DNA of 64,000 nt. Source: CALBPI01 sp039027435. Its GTDB lineage: Bacteria > Pseudomonadota > Gammaproteobacteria > Steroidobacterales > Woeseiaceae. The notes beneath the pieces were generated by a model. That model searched no databases, was not told where the DNA came from, and saw only the letters and a list, made by a program, of their open reading frames with translations. Numbering within the stretch: the first letter of the stretch is position 1; each line of letters opens with the position of its first letter. The DNA is taken from the NCBI GenBank assembly GCA_039027435.1, contig JBCCKF010000007.1:1-64000 (forward strand), read 5' to 3'. Both the position numbers and the translations under genes were made by a program. This document shows, piece after piece, positions 58,162-64,000 of the stretch.

Positions 58162-59619
58162 CTAGTCCGCAGCGGCGATATGTCGCAGAGCCGCCTCGAG
58201 CACAACATCCGTTTTTGTGGGCACAATCGGTGATGGAATTGCAACATCGGGCGTAACACCGTCGTTCTTCAGATCCCCCGACGGCCGGATGATATGCGCC
58301 TTCGGAAATCCGACAACAAATCCCGTGTTGGGCAATGAAAACGTCTCCATAGCGCCATAGCTCGTCGCAAAATCTGCCGTCTTCTCGCCCATGATCTCAC
58401 CGAACCCATAGTCCTGAATCAATGCCGCGACGTTGACCGCGTTTGAATAGGAGTGTCGATCGATCAGCACGTAGACCGCACCCGTGAAACGCTCACCGGT
58501 TCGTGTGGCAACCTCGGGGATTGGAAATTCAAACCTCTCACCGAATGGCACCTCTTCATACCGCCTTCCGAAAAACACCGACACGCCTTCGGTTTGTCCG
58601 GGGTTTGCATCGAGACGCGCCTGATTGGAGGTCTTTGCTTCTTTACTGGATCGAATGTAGAACGCGCTCGCAAACTTGAAAGGTTGGTCCGCAAACCACG
58701 CGACCATGACATCGCTGAATGAGTTGTCACCGCCGGGGTTGTTGCGCAGGTCAATGACTAGCTGCTGGGCTTCAGCTTCGATGAACGTCGCGAACGCCTC
58801 ATCGATGAATCTGACGAAACTACTGTTGTCCCAAGCCTGCTCCGGTTGCTCGAAGTTGTAGAAAGGACCCGGTCGAAGATACGCCACAGTGTCATCGAGC
58901 ATCTGCGCCTCGCGCGCAGTGCCATCAAGCGAGAAGTATTCGGACTGATCTGACGTATTTGCCTGCATCGCTTCAGTGTTGAGCGCGGCAATCGAGACGG
59001 CTCTCTGCTCTTGGTCAGCTCCGAAAACAGTCAGGTCGAACTGTTCGACCGGGCCGAGCGCTTCCCAAAGATACATATTGAACCAGTACTCGAGCAGCGA
59101 CTCGGCAATGTAATCCGTGTCGGCGGACACATACTCACCCGTCCGGGCCAACCATACCTGTACAGACTCACCGTTGATTTCCAGGATTTCGGTGCCTGGA
59201 ATCAGGCTACGGTCATCGGATCGGTTGTCCTCCACGTACATGCGCCCATCGGCTATGCGCAGGTACACCGGGAGAATCGTGCCACCATCTTCGCGATAGG
59301 TTTCATATCGACTGCGATCGTAGTCGATCCGTGCGTGCGCCACATTGCCGAACGCCGTGAACTTCTGAAACAGCACGTTCGCGTCGTGACGACTCATGGG
59401 TTGGTCGAGCGTCGAGAGCGTCTGCTCAAAAAGCGCGTCATATTGATCCTTGGTGCGATTGGCGAACAGGTCGTAATGCGCACTCTGCAACCCGGCATAG
59501 AGCGCACGGAAATCCTCCTGAAGCATCTCGACTGAGAGGGACTCGGACTCCACTGCGTCTGCAGGCGCACATAGGAGTAACAAAAATAGCGGTAGGTAAA
59601 GGAGGGTTTTCAGATTCAT
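58162..59619 (-). CDS. S41-family peptidase, exported
   Basis: This is 485 residues from the ATG at 59619, which has GGAG upstream; an upstream frame extension lacks a signal. A signal peptide ends ADA near residue 22. The catalytic region has QQLVIDLRNNPGGDNS, then VYVLIDRHSYSNAV (nucleophile serine near 390-392) and the general-base lysine near 413 in GEKTADF. This is the C-terminal processing peptidase fold (tail-specific protease type) without a clear PDZ domain. Substrate unknown; many such secreted S41 proteins act on extracytoplasmic peptides. It is 80 bp upstream of the MscS gene on the same strand and divergent from the wHTH-TPR regulator. Confidence 0.85.
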   Translation of the reverse strand: MNLKTLLYLPLFLLLLCAPADAVESESLSVEMLQEDFRALYAGLQSAHYDLFANRTKDQYDALFEQTLSTLDQPMSRHDANVLFQKFTAFGNVAHARIDYDRSRYETYREDGGTILPVYLRIADGRMYVEDNRSDDRSLIPGTEILEINGESVQVWLARTGEYVSADTDYIAESLLEYWFNMYLWEALGPVEQFDLTVFGADQEQRAVSIAALNTEAMQANTSDQSEYFSLDGTAREAQMLDDTVAYLRPGPFYNFEQPEQAWDNSSFVRFIDEAFATFIEAEAQQLVIDLRNNPGGDNSFSDVMVAWFADQPFKFASAFYIRSSKEAKTSNQARLDANPGQTEGVSVFFGRRYEEVPFGERFEFPIPEVATRTGERFTGAVYVLIDRHSYSNAVNVAALIQDYGFGEIMGEKTADFATSYGAMETFSLPNTGFVVGFPKAHIIRPSGDLKNDGVTPDVAIPSPIVPTKTDVVLEAALRHIAAAD

Positions 59620-59763
59620 GACTAAGGTCTCCGTAAATTGAGTCGCCAGTTCAACGCTCGACCGCCAAAAGCGCCATGACCGAACCCGCCTGCATTCCTC
59701 CCGAAATCCTGACGAGAGCATAACCTACTGATTTTCTGAAGAGTTGCGGCTAGTATTTTGAAC

Positions 59764-60996
59764 ATGACAACACATGCGCAATTGCAGGTAGGAGCGTGGC
59801 GAATCGACGGGCCTGGATGTCGCATTTATCAGGATGACACCAGCACCAGTCTTGAACCGAAGGTGATGGATCTGTTGCTCGTGCTTGCGGAGCGCACCGG
59901 TCAGGTCGTTAGCAAAGACACATTAATGGATCTGCTTTGGCCAGGGGTCATCGTCGGAGAGGACACGCTCGCGAGGACAATTTCCAAGCTACGCAACGCG
60001 CTGGACGACAGCGCGAAGTCTCCCGAATACATCGAAACGGTCCCGAAGCGCGGCTATCGACTGATTGCACCGGTAGCATCTTTAACCGCCCGCTCAGATA
60101 CCAGGGGAAAAAACAATCAATGGTGGTCCGCTGCCGCAGCGGCATTTGTTGCCGCACTGGTGTTCAGTTGGTGGAACCCAGATAAGTCACCCGTCGAGCC
60201 AGGGCAGGATAATTTGATGATGCGTCGTGCCGACGATTTCTACATGCGCTTCACTCAAGCCGACAATGCAGCCGCGATGGACCTATACGAACGTGTCATT
60301 GCGGAAGATCCCAACAATGGACTTGCCCATGCAGGGCTTGCCAGCACATTGGTCCAACGCGTTATTCGTTACCCCGAGGATGGCCGTGGTGCGGATAGTG
60401 TTGGACAGGCGCTCGCATCCGGACTGACGGAAACGCCTCAAGCAAAGAACTTACTATCGCGAGCCATACAGCTTGCTGAGCGTTCGGTGCATCTCGCACC
60501 CGACGAACCCTTGGCCTACAAAGCACTCGGATTGGCGTTGGCAGTCTCGGGTGACCTTGAGGGCGCGCGCCAGCAGCATGAAAAAGCACTCGAGCTCGAC
60601 GAGTTCGCCTGGGAGCCGCTGATCAACCTCGGCGAACTCGCGACGCTCGACGGGCGCAAGGGCGATGCGATCACGCTATACAGTCGTGCCTACAATGCGA
60701 TGCAACTTCGTTACGACGAGGCACCTCAGCGTATTGGCCCTTGGCACGCACCACTTGGTGCGACGATCGCGCGGATGCATCGGGAACAGGGTGATTTTCA
60801 GGCGGCTGAGGTCTGGTATCGACGAATACTTCGTCTCTCGCCCTATGAGCCGGAAGCCACTGGTGGACTGGCACAGATTCTCGCGAGATCGGGTGATCTG
60901 AGGGCAGCACTCTCGTTGTGCCGCAACCTCACCGCCGTCGGCTCAGGGCACGTCACCTGCGATGAGTTGCTGGCTAACTCGGTTGCAACACCATGA
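59764..60996 (+). CDS. CadC-like membrane wHTH regulator with TPR domain
   Basis: This is 410 residues from the ATG at 59764; a TTG two codons earlier is possible. Residues 10-100 form an OmpR-type winged helix (SLEPKVMDLLLVLAERTGQVVSKDTLMDLLWPGVIVGEDTLARTISKLRNAL and TVPKRGYRLIAPV). A single membrane helix follows (about 119-138), then a periplasmic tetratricopeptide-type region from 150 to the end (AAMDLYERVIAEDPNNGLAHAGLA, RQQHEKALELD). This is the CadC/ToxR-style layout with TPR repeats in place of a small sensor. It overlaps the sulfatase gene by 4 bp and may control it. Confidence 0.88.
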   Translation: MTTHAQLQVGAWRIDGPGCRIYQDDTSTSLEPKVMDLLLVLAERTGQVVSKDTLMDLLWPGVIVGEDTLARTISKLRNALDDSAKSPEYIETVPKRGYRLIAPVASLTARSDTRGKNNQWWSAAAAAFVAALVFSWWNPDKSPVEPGQDNLMMRRADDFYMRFTQADNAAAMDLYERVIAEDPNNGLAHAGLASTLVQRVIRYPEDGRGADSVGQALASGLTETPQAKNLLSRAIQLAERSVHLAPDEPLAYKALGLALAVSGDLEGARQQHEKALELDEFAWEPLINLGELATLDGRKGDAITLYSRAYNAMQLRYDEAPQRIGPWHAPLGATIARMHREQGDFQAAEVWYRRILRLSPYEPEATGGLAQILARSGDLRAALSLCRNLTAVGSGHVTCDELLANSVATP

Positions 60997-62372
60997 ACAA
61001 TATTCTGTCGCTTTTGCTCTTGATCCTGGTTAGTGCCAGCGCGAGTGCCACCACACACCCGAACGTCCTGATCATCTATGTCGATGACCTGGGATACGGC
61101 GATCTCGCAAGCTTCGGACACCCGGTTATCAAGACACCGAATCTCGACGCGTTGGCCAACGACGGTCTAACGCTCACCAACTACTACGCGCCATCGCCAC
61201 TTTGTTCTCCGTCGCGTGCCGCGTTACTCACCGGTCGTCACCCGTATCGCACCGGCATTAAAAGTTGGATTCCGGAAGGTACGGGCATCTTTCTGAAAGA
61301 CGAAGAAGTCACCTTGGCCGAGGTGCTCCAACCGCTCGGATATCAGACAGCACTCGTCGGCAAATGGCACCTGAATTCCAATCTCGCCAGCAAGGACGAG
61401 CCGCAACCGACCGACCAGGGCTTCGACTACTTTTTTGGACACAACGCGTTTCAGATTCCTACGAGCCGCAACCCTATCAACATCCATCGAGGGCACGATC
61501 CGGTCGGCGAGCAGTCGGGCTACATCGCACAGATCTATGTTGATGAGGCCGTCGATTGGCTCTCGAATCGAAATAGGGAAGCGCCGTTCTTTCTCATGTT
61601 CAATATGGCAGAGCCACACACGACCTTCGAGAATCCGCCCGAGTTCAATGCGTTGTACGAAGCCTTCACACAAGGAGAGATCGTGCCGATTCCCTCCGGC
61701 GGCGAACAGCCGCCTAGTGAACTGCTAATCCCTCGCGGTCCGGGGGAGTACTACGCGAACATTACTTACATGGATCACCAGATCGGCCGGTTGCTCGACG
61801 CCATGCGCGAGCAAGATGTATACGACGACACGATCATCGTGTTCGCGAGTGACAACGGGCCCGTTACGGAGAACTGGCGGACCTGGTGGGAAGTCAATGC
61901 ACACGGCAGCACCGGTGGTTTGCGTGGCCGTAAACACCGCGTCTACGAGGGTGGTATTCGCGTGCCCGCCATTATTCGAGTCCCCGGGGTTACAGAGCCT
62001 GGTGCGACCTCGGGCGAGCTCATCATCGGCACCGATCTGTTCACCACGCTGGCCGCAATACTTGGCGCCGCCGTCCCGGATGATCGTCCTATCGATGGTC
62101 TCGATGTCACCGATGCGCTGCGTGGTCGGTCCTTGTCGGAGCGAACACTCCTGTGGGCGTTGGAGAACGCCGACGGTCCAGACTTCGCCTACCGACAAGG
62201 AGATTGGAAATTACTGATCGACGCAGCGCTGAATCCCGTAGCACTTTATGACCTTGAGGAAGATCCGCTGGAGTTACTGGATGCCTTGCCCGCGGAGCCT
62301 GAGATAGTCGAGCGACTGCTGACACAATTCAAAATGGAATATTCCGAACTTGAACCTGACTTTGGGGACTGA
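60993..62372 (+). CDS. Sulfatase, exported
   Basis: This encodes 459 residues with a signal peptide ending near residue 20 (SASA). Metal-binding Asp31-Asp32 (YVDDLGYGD) and the sulfatase signature C-S-P-S-R at 71-75 are present; Cys71 would be matured to formylglycine. Other landmarks are GKWHLNSN, FFLMFNMAEPH, FASDNGP and GGLRGRKHRVYEGGIRVP. The enzyme removes sulphate esters, probably from a polysaccharide or steroid in the periplasm. A formylglycine-generating enzyme is not in the window. It is coupled by a 4-bp overlap to the regulator gene and is followed 3 bp later by an alpha/beta hydrolase. Confidence 0.93.
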   Translation: MNNILSLLLLILVSASASATTHPNVLIIYVDDLGYGDLASFGHPVIKTPNLDALANDGLTLTNYYAPSPLCSPSRAALLTGRHPYRTGIKSWIPEGTGIFLKDEEVTLAEVLQPLGYQTALVGKWHLNSNLASKDEPQPTDQGFDYFFGHNAFQIPTSRNPINIHRGHDPVGEQSGYIAQIYVDEAVDWLSNRNREAPFFLMFNMAEPHTTFENPPEFNALYEAFTQGEIVPIPSGGEQPPSELLIPRGPGEYYANITYMDHQIGRLLDAMREQDVYDDTIIVFASDNGPVTENWRTWWEVNAHGSTGGLRGRKHRVYEGGIRVPAIIRVPGVTEPGATSGELIIGTDLFTTLAAILGAAVPDDRPIDGLDVTDALRGRSLSERTLLWALENADGPDFAYRQGDWKLLIDAALNPVALYDLEEDPLELLDALPAEPEIVERLLTQFKMEYSELEPDFGD

Positions 62373-62375
62373 AGC

Positions 62376-63887
62376 GTGAGCACACTGTTGGTCTTTGTTC
62401 ATGGTTGGAGCGTCACCAATACCAACACCTACGGTGGACTGCCGGATCGCCTTCGTAACGAAGCAAAAGCCGCGGGGCTCGGAATCGAGTTTCGTCACGT
62501 GTATCTCGGTCGCTACATAAGCTTCCACGATGAGGTAACACTGGCTGATGTTGCCCGTGCTTTCGACGCGGCCGTTAACGACACCCTCGGCACCGAGATC
62601 GCGGCCGGAAAGCGCTTTGCTTGTATCACACACTCGACTGGCGGCCCTGTTGTACGCGAATGGTGGTCGCGCTATTGGAGCAAGCAATCGGCAAGCGTCG
62701 AATGTCCAATGAGTCACCTCATCATGCTCGCGCCGGCGAACTTTGGTTCAGCGCTCGCCCAAATCGGCAAGGCGCGCCTCGGTCGGCTCAAGAGCTGGTT
62801 CAACGGCGTGGAGCCTGGAACCGGCGTCCTCGACTGGCTCGAACTCGGCAGTCGCTCCGCGTGGGCGCTCAACACGGAATGGATCAGGAGCGGCGCTCGC
62901 AAGATGATCAATCAGGGCGCCTACCCGTTCGTACTGACCGGACAAACCATTGATCGAAAATTCTACGACCATCTGAATTCGTACACCGGCGAAACCGGCT
63001 CTGACGGTGTAGTTCGCGTCGCAGCTGCGAATATGAATGCGCGCTACATCCGGTTCGAACAGGAAGCACCGAGAACATCAAAGGGCAAGTTGGTTGCCCC
63101 AATGCTCGAACCAACAGAAGTAAAGACCTCACCCACAACCGCAATGCGTATCGTGCGCGGTGCGGCTCATAGCGGCAGCGACAAAGGCATCATGCGCAGT
63201 GTTTATCGCCCAGAGAATCACCCGCGCGGCAAAGACGTCACCGACAGCATCCTCCAGTGCCTCGCCGTTACCGATAAGGAAGCGTACAAAGCGCTCACCG
63301 CCGATCATGCACAGCAGAGCACTACGGTTCAGAAAGAGGAGCAAATCGAGGTCGAGGAGCGCTTGCTACTGCGTGATCCGGTCTTCGTCCACGACCGCTA
63401 CAGCATGGTGATTTTCCGGATTACGGATGATCAGGATTATCCCGTTAATGACTTCGATCTGTTGATCACAGCGGGCACCGAGGGCGATCCCAATCGCCTA
63501 CCCTCAGGTTTCCTGGTCGATCGCCAGCAGAACCGGCGCTCACGCAATACGGTGACACTGTATTTCAACTACGACGTGATGATAGGCACGCCTGAGATTC
63601 GCCACGACGGGCGTGTCATTCGCGACGCCTCCGATGGCGCCGGTTGTCTCGGTTTCCGTATCGACGCACGGCCAACCGATGGCTTCGTTCACTATCTGCC
63701 CTGCGAGGCGAAGGCGGACGCTGAAAAGTTGAAGCAGGTCCTCCAGCCCAACCAGACGACGCTGATCGATATCCAATTGTCTCGAGTGGTTCACAAGCCG
63801 GTGTTTGAGATCGACAAGACGAAGACCTCCCCTGCCGAAACCCGAGATTTCAAGCGCATTAAGCCCGGTAAAGCCGTTCTGGACTAA
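62376..63887 (+). CDS. Lipase-like alpha/beta hydrolase with C-terminal extension
   Basis: This encodes 503 residues without signal peptide. LLVFVHGWSVTNTNTYGGLPDRL holds the oxyanion loop and FACITHSTGGPVVREW the nucleophile serine in a T-H-S-T-G-G variant of GxSxG. MSHLIMLAPANFGSALAQIGK and GSDGVVRVAAANMNARYI follow. The histidine is probably in VRGAAHSGSDKGI. From about 320 to the end lies a beta-rich domain of unknown type. The fold resembles triacylglycerol-lipase or phospholipase-like enzymes; some cytosolic lipases of this style are secreted as T6SS effectors, but nothing in the window shows that here. A terminator-like hairpin follows. Confidence 0.78.
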   Translation: MSTLLVFVHGWSVTNTNTYGGLPDRLRNEAKAAGLGIEFRHVYLGRYISFHDEVTLADVARAFDAAVNDTLGTEIAAGKRFACITHSTGGPVVREWWSRYWSKQSASVECPMSHLIMLAPANFGSALAQIGKARLGRLKSWFNGVEPGTGVLDWLELGSRSAWALNTEWIRSGARKMINQGAYPFVLTGQTIDRKFYDHLNSYTGETGSDGVVRVAAANMNARYIRFEQEAPRTSKGKLVAPMLEPTEVKTSPTTAMRIVRGAAHSGSDKGIMRSVYRPENHPRGKDVTDSILQCLAVTDKEAYKALTADHAQQSTTVQKEEQIEVEERLLLRDPVFVHDRYSMVIFRITDDQDYPVNDFDLLITAGTEGDPNRLPSGFLVDRQQNRRSRNTVTLYFNYDVMIGTPEIRHDGRVIRDASDGAGCLGFRIDARPTDGFVHYLPCEAKADAEKLKQVLQPNQTTLIDIQLSRVVHKPVFEIDKTKTSPAETRDFKRIKPGKAVLD

Positions 63888-63923
63888 AAAACCCTGATGA
63901 ACGTGACCGGTTTTTTCGCCGGT
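63886..63923 (+). terminator. Terminator-like hairpin after the alpha/beta hydrolase
   Basis: AAAAAACC (63886-63893) can pair with GGTTTTTT (63909-63916); alternatively ACCGG (63906-63910) pairs with CCGGT (63919-63923). No T-run follows the second form. Confidence 0.35.
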
Positions 63924-63964
63924 TGCTGCTTCCCCCTATGAGGCACATAGATTGGGAGGCCATC

Positions 63965-64000
63965 ATGACAATAACGAAGACCAACCCGGCGCTGCGACCA
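63965..64000 (+). CDS. Start of an unidentified gene (truncated by window edge)
   Basis: An ATG at 63965 with a good GGGAGG site gives the 12 residues MTITKTNPALRP before the window ends. Too little is visible to name it. It lies 77 bp after the alpha/beta hydrolase and may be part of the same locus. Confidence 0.6.
   Translation, partial: MTITKTNPALRP

Noticed and set aside
62376..64000. Type VI secretion effector locus
   Set aside because: A lipase-like enzyme without signal could be one, but no VgrG, PAAR, Hcp or immunity gene is visible before the window ends.

Overview
This window looks like chromosome of a free-living, probably marine or sediment gammaproteobacterium. The base composition is moderately GC-rich, protein-coding density is very high, and most genes sit in short, tightly overlapped operons. 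The lineage is inferred from protein resemblance (IadA, MdaB, pirin and RluA families resemble enterobacterial or other gammaproteobacterial versions); no rRNA or tRNA is present to confirm it. No phage, transposase, CRISPR array or conjugation gene was seen. No stretch longer than about 260 bases lacks a gene or gene remnant.

Positions 1-2,450 hold six consecutive small genes of unknown function, all on the + strand. Each is followed at once by a degenerate copy of one short element (core GCTCCTGGCCG), which gives the region a cassette-like layout. From 2.6 to 6.6 kb a + strand operon encodes a serine beta-lactamase-fold hydrolase, a DUF4386 membrane protein and a polysaccharide deacetylase fused to PD40 repeats. 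From 6.6 to 11 kb a - strand operon encodes a YtcJ-like amidohydrolase, an amidohydrolase remnant, an MFS exporter, a decayed small membrane protein and a double cupin. From 11 to 14.6 kb there are isochorismatase-like and pirin genes facing a LysR regulator, then a MipA/OmpV porin-like protein. A giant DUF2339 membrane protein and an OmpR/histidine kinase system follow; the kinase is trailed by DUF2878 and DUF6134 genes behind a putative 11-bp-phased operator.

From 20.7 to 24.1 kb lie a conserved hypothetical, a haloalkane dehalogenase, a DAPG-hydrolase (PhlG-like) protein and a Crp/Fnr-like regulator. From 24.1 to 32.3 kb is a clear cyanophycin operon: acyl-CoA carboxyltransferase, iadA, cphB, cphA and a second Mur ligase. 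It would make and break down the nitrogen reserve polymer multi-L-arginyl-poly-L-aspartate. From 32.4 to 37.2 kb come a PLA2-like lipoprotein, an exported carotenoid oxygenase, DUF2141 and CBM9-like proteins, an RluA enzyme and a DUF4240 protein followed by an RluA fragment.

From 37.2 to 45.6 kb two DUF1800/DUF1501 gene pairs are arranged in mirror image around a second two-component system. From 45.7 to 54.6 kb come a DsrE-like periplasmic protein, a collagen-repeat exported protein, a LysR/alcohol dehydrogenase/SDR locus, an exported esterase, a Fur-box-controlled HhH lipoprotein beside a ferric-reductase-like membrane protein, HxlR/MdaB and a glutathione S-transferase with a frameshifted start. 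The right end (54.6-64 kb) holds a helical-repeat membrane-anchored protein, an MscS channel with a remarkable three-way-junction leader, an S41 peptidase, a wHTH-TPR regulator, a sulfatase, an alpha/beta hydrolase and the first 12 codons of another gene.
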